A DNA stretch of 64,000 bases from NCBI GenBank assembly GCA_023249645.1, contig JAHFCF010000007.1, positions 58,476-122,475 of the forward strand, read 5' to 3'. Source of the DNA: Elusimicrobiota bacterium. Lineage in GTDB: Bacteria > Elusimicrobiota > Elusimicrobia > UBA1565 > UBA9628. This document shows positions 23,728-32,753 of the stretch, in pieces. The translations under genes and the position numbers were made by a program. Each line of letters opens with the position of its first letter. The first letter of the stretch is position 1. The notes beneath the pieces were generated by a model that saw only the letters and a program-made list of their open reading frames with translations, searched no databases and was not told the origin of the DNA.

Positions 23728-25398
23728 CTAAATTTGTTTCTTTTCTATCTTGGCCCAAGCGTCGCGCAGAGTGACTGTTCGGTTGAAGACGGGCGCACCG
23801 GGCTTGGAGTCCTGGGTGTCCGCGCAGAAATAGCCCTGTCGCTCGAATTGCCAGGCGCTGCCCGGCTTGGCCTGGGCCAGGGCCGGCTCGACTTGGCAGG
23901 TCGTGACCGTTTCCAAGGATTTGGGATTGAGGTATTTCTTGAAATCCTCGCCCCCTGGGATGTCATTTGGGTCAGCCACTGAGAGAAGGTGCTCATAGAT
24001 GCGCGCCTCGGCCTTGAGCGCGTGCTGTGCCGAGACCCAATGGATGGTGGCCTTGACCTTGCGGCCGTCCGGCGCGTCGCCGCCGCGTGTCGCCGGGTCA
24101 TAGGTGCAGCGCAGTTCCGTGACCTTGCCTGCGGCGTCCTTGACGACCTTCTCGAGCTTGATGAAATAGGCGTAGCGCAGGCGCACTTCTTTTCCCGGCA
24201 CGAGGCGGTGGTACTTGGGCACCGGGGCCTCGCGGAAGTCGTCTTCCTCGATGTAGAGTTCGCGTCCGAAGGGGATCTTTCGTGAGCCGAGGGAGGGATC
24301 TGCGGGATGGTTGGGGGCGTCGAGCTCCTCGGTCTTGTCCGCGGGATAATTCTCAAGCACGACCTTGACGGGCTTGATGACCGCCATGGCCCTGGGTCCA
24401 TGGGCGTTGAGGTCGTCGCGCAGGCAATCCTCCAGGAGCGCCGTCTCGGTCAGGCTGTTGAACTTGGTCACGCCAATGCGGGAACAGAACTCCCGGATGG
24501 CCGCGGGTGTGTAGCCGCGCCGGCGCAGGCCCTGCAAGGTGGGCAGGCGCGGGTCGCTCCAGCCGGAGACCAGCTTTTCCTCGACGAGTTGGAGCAGTTT
24601 GCGCTTGCTCATGAGCGTGTGCGTCACGGCGAGCCGCGCGAACTCGATCTGCCGGGGCCGGCAAGGCGCCGGGCCGTTCTCCAGGGTCCAGTCGTAGAGG
24701 GGCCGGTGATCCTCGAATTCCAGGGTGCAGATGGAGTGGGTGATGCCTTCGAGCGCGTCCGAGATGGGATGCGCATAGTCGTACATGGGATAGATCAGCC
24801 ACTTCCCGCCCGTGCGGTGGTGCGTGGCGCGCTTGATGCGGTAGAGGACCGGGTCGCGCAGATTCATGTTGGGCGAGGTCATGTCGATCTTGGCGCGCAG
24901 GGTCTTGGCGCCGTCGGCGAACTCGCCCGCGCGCATGCGCTTGAAAAGATCGAGGTTTTCATCCACCGAACGGTTTCGGTATGGGCTTTCCTTGCCCGGC
25001 ACGGTGAAGGAGCCTCGGTCGCGGCGGATCTCCTCCAAGGTCTGGTCGCAGACATAGGCCTTGCCGTTCTTGATGAGCTCGAGGGTGTAGCCGTAGATCT
25101 TCTCGAAATAGTCCGAGGCGTAGAAGAGCTTGTCCTTCCAGTCGAAGCCCAGCCACTTCACGTCCTCCTGGATGGAGTCGACGTACTCCACGTCCTCGGC
25201 GGCCGGGTTGGTGTCGTCGAAGCGCAGGTGGCAGGTGCCGTTGAACTCCTGGGCGATGCCGAAATTGAGGCAGATGGACTTGGCGTGGCCGATGTGCAGA
25301 TAGCCGTTGGGCTCGGGCGGGAAGCGCGTGACGATCTTCGCGTGCTTGCCGGATTTCAGGTCAGCTTCGACGATGTCGCGGATGAAATCTGTTGCCAC
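23728..25398 (-). CDS. glnS: glutaminyl-tRNA synthetase
   Basis: 556 residues, class I synthetase charging tRNA-Gln. The HIGH-type motif appears in [20 protein letters not shown] and the KMSKS-type motif as [19 protein letters not shown] and FRFDDTNP-like (HLRFDDTNP) segments are the usual GlnS signatures, and the C-terminal anticodon-binding beta-barrel part is present. Having GlnS means the organism need not rely only on the transamidation route for Gln-tRNA. Confidence 0.97.
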   Translation of the reverse strand: MATDFIRDIVEADLKSGKHAKIVTRFPPEPNGYLHIGHAKSICLNFGIAQEFNGTCHLRFDDTNPAAEDVEYVDSIQEDVKWLGFDWKDKLFYASDYFEKIYGYTLELIKNGKAYVCDQTLEEIRRDRGSFTVPGKESPYRNRSVDENLDLFKRMRAGEFADGAKTLRAKIDMTSPNMNLRDPVLYRIKRATHHRTGGKWLIYPMYDYAHPISDALEGITHSICTLEFEDHRPLYDWTLENGPAPCRPRQIEFARLAVTHTLMSKRKLLQLVEEKLVSGWSDPRLPTLQGLRRRGYTPAAIREFCSRIGVTKFNSLTETALLEDCLRDDLNAHGPRAMAVIKPVKVVLENYPADKTEELDAPNHPADPSLGSRKIPFGRELYIEEDDFREAPVPKYHRLVPGKEVRLRYAYFIKLEKVVKDAAGKVTELRCTYDPATRGGDAPDGRKVKATIHWVSAQHALKAEARIYEHLLSVADPNDIPGGEDFKKYLNPKSLETVTTCQVEPALAQAKPGSAWQFERQGYFCADTQDSKPGAPVFNRTVTLRDAWAKIEKKQI

Positions 25399-25415
25399 GG
25401 CGAGATTCTAGCAGT

Positions 25416-26654
25416 TTAGGGCTTTCGGTAGAGCGCCATGCGCCCCTCGACCCGCGGCACGTAGGCCTGCGTTTCCTTCGGCGCGAACTGGCGCACGAGG
25501 CCGACGACCTGGGCGTTGTCCAGGCTGTCGACGTCATTCTTGGAAGTGATGGCCTTGCGCACGGCGCCAGGGCCGCAGTTGTAGGCCGCGATCGTCAGGG
25601 TGCGGCGGTTGTCCGGGTCCTTGATCTTGCCGTAGTGCCGGGTCTCGAGCATGTGCAGGTAGGTCGCGCCCAGCAGGATGTTGTTGTCCGGGTTGTAGAG
25701 ATAGTCCGGGGTGATGAGCGTCTCCTTCTTATAGAGGTACTGGTAGGCCTCGTTGCCCGCGGTCTTGGGCATGATCTGCATGAGGCCCATGGCTCCGGTC
25801 TTGGACCTGGCCTTGGGGTTGAACTCGGACTCGGTGTGGATCACGGCGTAGAGGAGCGCCGGGTCGAGGGCGTATTTCTCGGCGCAGGAGGCGATCTGCG
25901 GGGAGTAGCGGGCGGCCCGGACCTTGAGGTGATCGGGGATGAGCGAGATCTCGACTCTGACCTTCATGCGGGGCTTGCCGTCCTTGGACACGACGGGCTT
26001 TTCCTCGACGACCATCTTGGGGGCGATCTCCTTCTTGACGAAGGCGTCGGCGTTCTTCTCGGTGACGGGCTTTCCCTCCCGGGTCTGGACCTGGTCCTTG
26101 AGGACCTCGGTCTTGCCTTCATCCTTCTCAGAGAGGATCTTCTTGGTCTGGCCGCGGATCTTCTCCTCGGCGAGGGCCTGGAGCTTGGCTTTTTCTTTGT
26201 CATCGAGCTCGCTGAATCGGGGCTGGTTCTTCTTTGGTGAAATTTCCTCCACGGGCACGAGGACCTCGACAGCGATCTTGCCCTTCTCGAAGTCGACCTG
26301 GCTTAAGGCATCTCCCTTCTTGTTGTAGTCCACCCAGCTTTTGTTGGTGGACTCGTGGAAGTCCGTCCACTGCTGCTCCACGAGCTTCTTGAGCTCCTCG
26401 CGCTGCGCGTCCATCTTCCGGCTGAGTTCCTGATATTGGGCCTCCATCTGGGCGGAGAGCTTGGTCCAGTCCTCGGCCTGCTTCTGGAGGCCCGCGTCAT
26501 AGTCCTGGGTCATCTTCTCTTGCGCCTTCTGCATGTCGTCGATCATCTGCTGGCGCGGGTCCTTATCGTCATTCTGCGCGCGCAGAGGCAGGGTTGCCCC
26601 GGAGACAAGGATGGCCGCGGCCAGGGAAAAGACAAAGAGTATGTGGTTGGACAT
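25416..26654 (-). CDS. exported lytic transglycosylase (SLT / GH23 type) with coiled-coil N-terminus
   Basis: 412 residues. A signal peptide (about 1-26, ending PLRAQ) is followed by a charged, coiled-coil-like region rich in Lys, Glu and Gln (about 30-230). The C-terminal third is a soluble lytic transglycosylase domain: AVIHTESEFNP with the catalytic Glu, then GAMGLMQIMPKTA, then NILLGATYLHML and AAYNCGPGAVRKA. It would cut glycan strands to 1,6-anhydroMurNAc products, which AnmK nearby can use. The long N-terminal region is unusual and may place the enzyme on a partner or in the envelope. Confidence 0.9.
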   Translation of the reverse strand: MSNHILFVFSLAAAILVSGATLPLRAQNDDKDPRQQMIDDMQKAQEKMTQDYDAGLQKQAEDWTKLSAQMEAQYQELSRKMDAQREELKKLVEQQWTDFHESTNKSWVDYNKKGDALSQVDFEKGKIAVEVLVPVEEISPKKNQPRFSELDDKEKAKLQALAEEKIRGQTKKILSEKDEGKTEVLKDQVQTREGKPVTEKNADAFVKKEIAPKMVVEEKPVVSKDGKPRMKVRVEISLIPDHLKVRAARYSPQIASCAEKYALDPALLYAVIHTESEFNPKARSKTGAMGLMQIMPKTAGNEAYQYLYKKETLITPDYLYNPDNNILLGATYLHMLETRHYGKIKDPDNRRTLTIAAYNCGPGAVRKAITSKNDVDSLDNAQVVGLVRQFAPKETQAYVPRVEGRMALYRKP

Positions 26655-26779
26655 GGTTTCCTCTCGTTGCCGTATAAGATAGCAAGAATGATGTAGGGGG
26701 GTCTTCAGGCCTATGCGGGCCTGGGTCTTTTGCCTTGGCCCGGATGGGCCTTTAGGCCCGTGCCGAGTCGAGAGGTTGC

Positions 26780-26788
26780 TGATACAAT
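26780..26788 (+). promoter_or_regulatory. candidate extended -10 promoter for the S41 protease pair
   Basis: TGATACAAT at 26780-26788 reads as an extended -10 box (TG, one base, TACAAT) in the 152-base divergent gap. A GAAGGG ribosome site at 26795-26800 precedes the ATG at 26807. No good -35 box is seen, which extended -10 promoters can tolerate. The gap also holds a small GGGCCT/AGGCCC hairpin (26746-26759). Confidence 0.4.
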
Positions 26789-26806
26789 CGAGATGAAGGG
26801 ACTCTC

Positions 26807-28150
26807 ATGAAGAATAACCTTATTCTCATCTTCTTTGCCGCGGTTTTGATCCCCGGCTTTTCGCGCCCGCTGTTGGCGCAAGCGCTCTTGCCCGCGCCAG
26901 CGATGTCCTCGGCGCAAGATAATCCGGATTTGAAGTTCGAGGCGCTGCCTGAGGGTCTTTCGCCGGCACAACTCGTCCGTTTTGATGAGGTTGCCAGGTT
27001 TGTCGAGGAGAATTACGTCGACCCAGTCAGGCGGGGGCAGTTGTTGGCCGGAGCCCGCCAGGGGATGGAGAGCCTGATCGGGCCGTTCAGCCGAGAGTAT
27101 CTGTTTTATGGCGCGATGCATGGCATGTTCAAGGACCTAGGCCGCTATTCCCAATTTTATACGCCCGAGGAATATAAGGCCTTTCGGGCAGTGTATCAGG
27201 GTGCTTATGCCGGCATTGGGATCATGGATGGCGACAAGGCGCCGGGGCAGGCGGTGCCTGTGGATGTCGTGCTCCCAGGATCCCCGGCGGAGCAGGCGGG
27301 GCTGCGATCCGGCGACCGGATTGTGGAGATCAACGGTGTTGATGCACGATCCTTAACGCGGGAGGAATGCAACAAGAAGTTGGTCGGTCCGAAGAATTCC
27401 CAAGTGATCCTGAAGTTTTTGCGTGGGACTTCTCCTGACGCACTGACCACGACCATCACTCGCGCTTATATTCAGATTCCCAATTCCGTCTCTAAGATGC
27501 TGCCCGGAAACCAAGGGTATGTTTACTTCAATTCTTTCCGTTGGAAGGACGCCAGTGACAATACCGCCCTGGAAGTCCTGGACCGCGTGCGCGACCTCGT
27601 CCATCAAGAGCCCGGGGCTTCTGCGATCATTTTGGATATCCGCAACAATAGCGGGGGAGATCTGCGGGCTGCCGCAGCCTTGGCCGCGGCGTTCCTCCAT
27701 CAGGGGCAGGTCATCGTCACCCTGAAAGGCCGTCAAGAGGAAAAGCGTTTTGGGGTTCCACAGACCGGGGAGTTCGCGGAGATCCCCCTCAAGCTTCTGG
27801 TCAATGGCCATTCAGCCTCAGCCAGCGAGATCCTCGCAGGCGCGCTCCAAGACTACAAGCGGGCGGTCGTTTACGGCCAGCAGAGCTATGGCAAAGGTTC
27901 CGCTCAGTATGTTCCGCCGATGGCGGCTGATGGTACCAGCCTGAAACTGACCATGCAGCGTTGGTATACGCCTAACGGCCGCTCCATCGATCGCGGGTCC
28001 GACGGCAAGGGCGGGGTCACCCCGGATGTGACGGTCCCTGTCTCTGATGCGGTCGAGACGAAGGCCTTGCGCAACATCACCAAAGAGCTCTTCAAAGTAT
28101 CCGTCACCGAGTCCGCGCCTGACCCGGTCCTGGAAGAGGCGTTGAAATAG
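26807..28150 (+). CDS. S41-family C-terminal processing peptidase (CtpA-like), copy 1
   Basis: 447 residues with a signal peptide (MKNNLILIFFAAVLIPGF to about residue 25). A PDZ domain follows (AGIGIMDGD, GSPAEQAGLRSGDRIVEINGV), then the protease core with GYVYFNSF, LDIRNNSGGD, the Ser motif VNGHSASASEI and the Lys motif YGKGSAQ, giving the Ser-Lys dyad. Such proteases trim or degrade periplasmic proteins and cell-wall hydrolases. The start has a GAAGGG site. Copy 2 follows six bases after the stop region. Confidence 0.93.
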   Translation: MKNNLILIFFAAVLIPGFSRPLLAQALLPAPAMSSAQDNPDLKFEALPEGLSPAQLVRFDEVARFVEENYVDPVRRGQLLAGARQGMESLIGPFSREYLFYGAMHGMFKDLGRYSQFYTPEEYKAFRAVYQGAYAGIGIMDGDKAPGQAVPVDVVLPGSPAEQAGLRSGDRIVEINGVDARSLTREECNKKLVGPKNSQVILKFLRGTSPDALTTTITRAYIQIPNSVSKMLPGNQGYVYFNSFRWKDASDNTALEVLDRVRDLVHQEPGASAIILDIRNNSGGDLRAAAALAAAFLHQGQVIVTLKGRQEEKRFGVPQTGEFAEIPLKLLVNGHSASASEILAGALQDYKRAVVYGQQSYGKGSAQYVPPMAADGTSLKLTMQRWYTPNGRSIDRGSDGKGGVTPDVTVPVSDAVETKALRNITKELFKVSVTESAPDPVLEEALK

Positions 28151-28155
28151 GAGAC

Positions 28156-29472
28156 ATGATGATCCCGGCCTTCCTGTGCCTCGGCCTCTCCGGCGCGCTC
28201 TGGGCGCAGGTGTTCCCCGTGCCTCCGTTGGTCCCTGAGATCGAGCAGTCCACTCAGACGTTCCAGCGAGACATGCCGGCGGAGCTCCGTGCCCTGTCTT
28301 CGCAGCAACTCGGCAGCATGGAATATGTTTTTTCCTACATCCAGAAACACTACATCGAGCCGGTCAAGCAAGAGCAACTTCTGCAAGGAGCGCGCAAGGG
28401 CCTGGCGGGCAAGGTCGGCCCGTTCAGCCGGGAGCAGCTGTACTACGGCGCCATGAGCGGCGCGGTCGATACTTTGCATGACGCGCACTCGCAGTACTTC
28501 CCCCCGGAGGATACTCAGGTCCTTGAGGATGTCCTGCACGGGTCCCAGGTCGGCTTGGGCCTGACTTTGCCGCGGGGGAGGCAGGCGGGAGAGCCTCTGA
28601 TCGTTTTCCCTCAGTCGGGTTCTCCCGCGGAGAAGGCCGGCATAAAATTCGGAGACGAGGTCTTGGAGGTCGATGGGGTCGCGGTGCGAGCCATGACTAC
28701 CGCAGAATGCGATGCCAAGCTCAGCGGCCCTGAAAACAGCTCTGTGGTCCTCACGATCCTGCGTGAGAATGCGCCGGCCGCGCTGACCATCTATGTCTCG
28801 CGAGAAAAATTCGAAGGTCCTAACGTTTTTTCCAGGATGCTGCGCGGCAAGAAGGGGTATGTCTATCTCAATTCCTTCCGCTGGGAGGATTCCAGCCACA
28901 ATACGGCGGTGGAGGTCTTGATGCACATCTACGCCCTCCAACAGGCCGGAGCTTCTGGGTTCATCCTAGATCTGCGCCACAATGGCGGGGGAGACATCAG
29001 GGCCGTCCAAGTCTTGGCCAGCGCTTTCCTTAAGAGGGGAGAGGTCTGGGTAGGCCTCAAGGACCGTCAAGGCCGGCAGAGTGTTCTCAGCCCGCCCGAG
29101 GATGGGATGTTCGTCGACCTGCCCGTCAGGATCCTCGTGGACAGCGAGTCCGCCTCCGGCAGCGAGATCTTCACGGCAGCTCTCCAGGAAAACCATCGGG
29201 CGAAGGTCTACGGCGAGAGGACCTACGGCAAGGGCAGCGCCCAGAGCCTGATCACTTTCAAGGATGATTCCGTCTTGGCGCTGACCATCCACCGCTGGTA
29301 CACGCCGAGCGGTCGCTCCATAGACGGTGAGAGAGACGGCACGGGGGGCGTCTTGCCGGATGTGCTTAAAGCGGGGCAACCAAAAGCCGTGGTCAACATC
29401 CTTCTGGAGCTCAATCAGCTGCCGATCGAGGAGCCCCTGCCTGACCCGGTCCTGGAAGAAGCCTTGAAATAG
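28156..29472 (+). CDS. S41-family C-terminal processing peptidase (CtpA-like), copy 2
   Basis: 438 residues, a tandem paralogue of the upstream gene with the same layout: short signal (about 1-17), PDZ (GSPAEKAGIKFGDEVLEVDGV), then GYVYLNSFRWED, LDLRHNGGGD, Ser motif DSESASGSEI and Lys motif YGKGSAQSL. Both catalytic residues are kept. AGGAG lies five bases before the ATG at 28156; a second ATG at 28159 is possible. The proteins end identically (DPVLEEALK). Confidence 0.92.
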   Translation: MMIPAFLCLGLSGALWAQVFPVPPLVPEIEQSTQTFQRDMPAELRALSSQQLGSMEYVFSYIQKHYIEPVKQEQLLQGARKGLAGKVGPFSREQLYYGAMSGAVDTLHDAHSQYFPPEDTQVLEDVLHGSQVGLGLTLPRGRQAGEPLIVFPQSGSPAEKAGIKFGDEVLEVDGVAVRAMTTAECDAKLSGPENSSVVLTILRENAPAALTIYVSREKFEGPNVFSRMLRGKKGYVYLNSFRWEDSSHNTAVEVLMHIYALQQAGASGFILDLRHNGGGDIRAVQVLASAFLKRGEVWVGLKDRQGRQSVLSPPEDGMFVDLPVRILVDSESASGSEIFTAALQENHRAKVYGERTYGKGSAQSLITFKDDSVLALTIHRWYTPSGRSIDGERDGTGGVLPDVLKAGQPKAVVNILLELNQLPIEEPLPDPVLEEALK

Positions 29473-29483
29473 GAGATACAACA

Positions 29484-30032
29484 ATGAGACAGATGCATAT
29501 TGGGAAGCGGCTCGCGTTCTCTTTTTTCTTAATAACACTGCTTTCAGGGGCCGTGATGGCCGGGGGGATCCCCCAGATCCAAGCAGCGATCCAGCCTTTA
29601 GGCGGGCGAGTCGTGAGTCAATTATCTCGTTTGCGCACCGTCGCCAGTTCACCGGCATTATTCAAGAACCTCCCGAGCCGGAGTTTCGTTATCAAAGTCA
29701 CACAGACGGATAGTGCATTCGTAGCGCGTGACGCTATCGGCAATTTTCATATGTTGATTTACCAGGCTGGCAGCAAGACCGGCCCAGCCAGTTTGCATTT
29801 TTCAAGGGTGTTGGGCCACTCAACAGGACCAGGCTGGAGCGAGCGCCTTGAGGCGGTCCTTGATCCCAGCGAAGGCGCAGAGAGCTATATTCACGCAGGA
29901 ACCCAGCAGGAAGCCAATCAGGTGATCACCCCGCTCGTTGGCCGGGGTCTGAGCAAGAGATTCCGTGAGGACATGACGTTCTGGCTGCAACATTTTGAAA
30001 AGAATCTTCGCGCCGCTCCCAGAGCTTTTTAA
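29484..30032 (+). CDS. secreted protein of unknown function
   Basis: 182 residues with a signal peptide (about 1-27, LAFSFFLITLLSGAVMAG). The mature part has a mixed alpha/beta look with no catalytic motif I recognise; notable segments are FVIKVTQTDSAFVARD and GWSERLEAVLDPSEGAESY. It lies 11 bases after the second S41 protease on the same strand with an AGGAG-type ribosome site, so it is probably cotranscribed and could be a substrate or helper of those proteases. That link is inference from position only. Confidence 0.6.
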   Translation: MRQMHIGKRLAFSFFLITLLSGAVMAGGIPQIQAAIQPLGGRVVSQLSRLRTVASSPALFKNLPSRSFVIKVTQTDSAFVARDAIGNFHMLIYQAGSKTGPASLHFSRVLGHSTGPGWSERLEAVLDPSEGAESYIHAGTQQEANQVITPLVGRGLSKRFREDMTFWLQHFEKNLRAAPRAF

Positions 30033-30075
30033 CCTTTAAGCCGGGAACTTTTTCGCCCCTCGATCGTATGAGAGT

Positions 30076-31884
30076 ATGCCCCTTTCGCACCTGCGCCGGC
30101 CGCTCTTCCTCGGTCTTGTCGCCTACATCGGCGTTTTAGCCTTCCTTCATCATCGCGGCTATTTCAGAGCCGACCCTCCTGAAGAATTGCTGCGCTTCAA
30201 GTATACCCAAGGCACAGTGCGCGGCACGGTGGCCTCGCCGCTTAAGGAGGATGGGCGGGGTTCAAAAATATTTCTTGAAGCGCAAACCTTGCGCAATAGG
30301 CCTTTTGCGCAGAAGATCTTGGTTTATCTGCCACGAGGCCATGGCCAAGAATTGCGTCCTGGCATGTCCACCGAGCTCGACGGCCGCCTGCGTCTGCCCA
30401 GACCGCCGCGCAATCCCGGAGATTTCGACGAAGAGGCCTTCCTCCAGGATCGGGGGGCATCCTGGGTGATGAGGGCGGATTCCTTGAAAATCCTTGGCTT
30501 GCCGCCGAAGAGCTATTGGCCCAAAGCTTGGGCCGAAGGCTGCCGCAGGTCTGTGGAGGATTTTTTCAGGACAGCGCTGGGAGGCGACGAAGCCCGCGTT
30601 TTCTCAGGACTCACCCTGGGCTTCAAGGGGCCGCTGCGCCGCGATTGGAACCGGGCGGTCCAGGATGCCGGGGCCATGCACCTCTTGGTCCCTTCCGGCG
30701 CCAAGGTCGCCTTCGTCATGCTGTCCGTCTTTTTTCTGGGACAGTGGCTGGGGCTTTATCCTTGGCCGCGATTCATCCTGGCGCTCCTGGTCGGCGGCTT
30801 CTATACCCTGATGGTCGGCGCCGAGGCCCCCTACACGCGGGCCTTCTGGGCGCTGGCTGCCTTGGGATTCTTCAGGCTCTCAGGCCGCGATTCAGGGATC
30901 TTCCAAGCCATCGCCTGGGCCGGTTGGGCCACGCTTCTCTGGGAACCGCGCGAGCTTTTCGGCGTGGGCTTTCAGATGACCTATGCCGCGGCCTTCGGCT
31001 TGGCCGTGGCCATGCCGCAGATCCAAGAGGAGCTCGCGGATAAGCCGCGCTGGCTGCGTCTCGTGTCTGCAACGCTCGCTGCCAGCATCATCGTCCAGCT
31101 CATGCTCTGGCCCATCTTCGCCGATGTCTTCGGCCGGGGTTCTCTCATCGGGGCTTTGGCCAACATCGTCTTGGTCCCGGCTTCGGGCGTTCTGATGGGA
31201 ACCGGATTTTGCGCCTGGCTGATCGGCTTGTTCAAGCCGGCCCTTCCCTTTATAAGATTGGGCTTGGGATTCTTGGCTCAAAGTTTCATCGCGGTCTGCC
31301 GCTTCTTTGCCGGTCTTCCTTGGGCTGCCGTGGACCTATCACCCATGGGGCCAGCGGCGGTCATCATTTATTATCTGCTGGTCTTCGCCCTGCTCGTGGC
31401 CAGCCGCCGCAGGCTGGCGTTGGGCCTGGTCATGGTCGCCAGCCTGCTCGGAGTCGGCACCGCTGCGTTGGACCGATGGGAAAAGCCCCGGGTCAGCGTC
31501 CTTCTTCTGCGTCTGCCGCCGGCGCATCCGGCCGTAGTCTCATGGGCAGACGGCCGGGTCTGGCTGGTGGATCCTGGCTCCAAGGCCTCGGCTGTCCTGA
31601 AGGTCTTGAAAAACCGCGAGATCAAGACGGTGGACCGCCTGATCCTCCTGCGGCCCATGACGGCCGCAGCAAGCGCGCGCTTGAATGCCGGGCTCTGTGT
31701 GCGCGAGACGCTGCCGGTGCAAGCGCCCTGGAGTTTCTGCGAAAGGAGGATCTGCTTTGAGTTCGGCGGTCCCGAGGGGCCCCGCGTCCTGAGAGGAATG
31801 GCTCAATATAGTATAATCCCGGGACGCCTGAAGCTCGGCGCCGTCGAGGTTTCGACCGACGGGGACCGCGCGGACATCAGGTGA
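30076..31884 (+). CDS. comEC: ComEC/Rec2-type DNA-uptake membrane protein, C-terminal beta-lactamase domain degenerate
   Basis: 602 residues. After an N-terminal membrane segment comes the OB-like DUF4131 region (RGTVASPL, LRPGMSTELDGRLRLPRPPRNPGDFDEEAFLQDRG). It is followed by the Competence domain with many membrane helices (about 175-460), including HLLVPSGAKVAFV, the place where ComEC proteins usually have HLxxxSG. The C-terminal part begins like the usual metallo-beta-lactamase domain (VSWADGRVWLVDPGSK) but lacks the HxHxDH-type metal motif and is cut to about 130 residues. DNA import may work without it, or the gene may be decaying. It precedes nadK by four bases. Confidence 0.8.
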   Translation: MPLSHLRRPLFLGLVAYIGVLAFLHHRGYFRADPPEELLRFKYTQGTVRGTVASPLKEDGRGSKIFLEAQTLRNRPFAQKILVYLPRGHGQELRPGMSTELDGRLRLPRPPRNPGDFDEEAFLQDRGASWVMRADSLKILGLPPKSYWPKAWAEGCRRSVEDFFRTALGGDEARVFSGLTLGFKGPLRRDWNRAVQDAGAMHLLVPSGAKVAFVMLSVFFLGQWLGLYPWPRFILALLVGGFYTLMVGAEAPYTRAFWALAALGFFRLSGRDSGIFQAIAWAGWATLLWEPRELFGVGFQMTYAAAFGLAVAMPQIQEELADKPRWLRLVSATLAASIIVQLMLWPIFADVFGRGSLIGALANIVLVPASGVLMGTGFCAWLIGLFKPALPFIRLGLGFLAQSFIAVCRFFAGLPWAAVDLSPMGPAAVIIYYLLVFALLVASRRRLALGLVMVASLLGVGTAALDRWEKPRVSVLLLRLPPAHPAVVSWADGRVWLVDPGSKASAVLKVLKNREIKTVDRLILLRPMTAAASARLNAGLCVRETLPVQAPWSFCERRICFEFGGPEGPRVLRGMAQYSIIPGRLKLGAVEVSTDGDRADIR

Positions 31885-31888
31885 AGAC

Positions 31889-32746
31889 ATGGCGAGAATA
31901 TCCAATCCTCCCGTCGCCCGCGTCCTGCTTTTCTGCAACGAGACCAAGCCCGATGCCCGGCGTATGGTGCGCACCATCGAGTCCCTCCTGCGCCGCAGCG
32001 GCGTCAGCGTCTCTCTGTGCCGAGACCGCTTCGCGGCCAAGTCGCACGTGGACCTCGCCATCGCCTTGGGAGGCGACGGCACCATGCTGCGCGCGGCGCG
32101 CGTCCTGGCCCCCCACTCCATCCCTCTTCTGGGCATCAACTACGGCCATCTGGGCTATCTCTCCGGGACCGATTTCCCGGGATTCTTGAAGAACTGGAAG
32201 TCCATCCAGCGCGGCAGGTTCCGCATCGAGGAGCGCTGGATGATCTCCGTCGAGCTCTGGCGCGGCTCCAGGCGCGTCTTCGGCCCGTGCCTGGCTTTGA
32301 ATGACTGCGTGATCCGCTGCGGCGAGCAGGCGCGGGCGATCCTCTTGAAGGCGCGCTCAGGCGAGCGCCCCGTGGCCGACTACTTCGGAGACGGCTTGAT
32401 CGCGGCCACGCCCACGGGATCGACCGCCTATGCCCTGGCCGCTTCCGGCCCCATCGTGGATCCCTGCCTTGATGTCCTCCTGGTCGCGCCGATCTGCCCG
32501 CACACCCTGACCCAGAGGCCGCTCATCGTCTCGGCCGAGGCGCCTTTGGCCGTGACCCTCTCGACCCGCCACGAGGGCGAGGTTCCCAGCGTCCTTGTGT
32601 CCTTGGACGGCCAGGTCGGCTGCCCCCTGCGCGTGGGCGACGAGGTGAGGCTCAAGCGCTACGAGACGCCCTTCCAGCTGGTCGTGGATCCCCGCTACTC
32701 CTACTTCGAGGTCCTGCGCCGCAAGCTGCGCTGGGGCTCGACCTGA
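31889..32746 (+). CDS. nadK: NAD kinase
   Basis: 285 residues, normal length. Phosphorylates NAD to NADP. The GGDGT motif (ALGGDGTMLRAAR) and the NYGHLGYLSG segment are clear, as is the conserved GSTAYALAASGPIVDP. It lies between comEC and recN on the same strand with tiny gaps; nadK-recN linkage is common in bacteria. Confidence 0.96.
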   Translation: MARISNPPVARVLLFCNETKPDARRMVRTIESLLRRSGVSVSLCRDRFAAKSHVDLAIALGGDGTMLRAARVLAPHSIPLLGINYGHLGYLSGTDFPGFLKNWKSIQRGRFRIEERWMISVELWRGSRRVFGPCLALNDCVIRCGEQARAILLKARSGERPVADYFGDGLIAATPTGSTAYALAASGPIVDPCLDVLLVAPICPHTLTQRPLIVSAEAPLAVTLSTRHEGEVPSVLVSLDGQVGCPLRVGDEVRLKRYETPFQLVVDPRYSYFEVLRRKLRWGST

Positions 32747-32753
32747 GCGTGCC

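Noticed and set aside
24307..25419. 370-codon open frame opposite glnS
   Set aside because: glnS is certain from its HIGH and KMSKS motifs; the antisense frame shows only low-complexity Val/Gly/Ala sequence.
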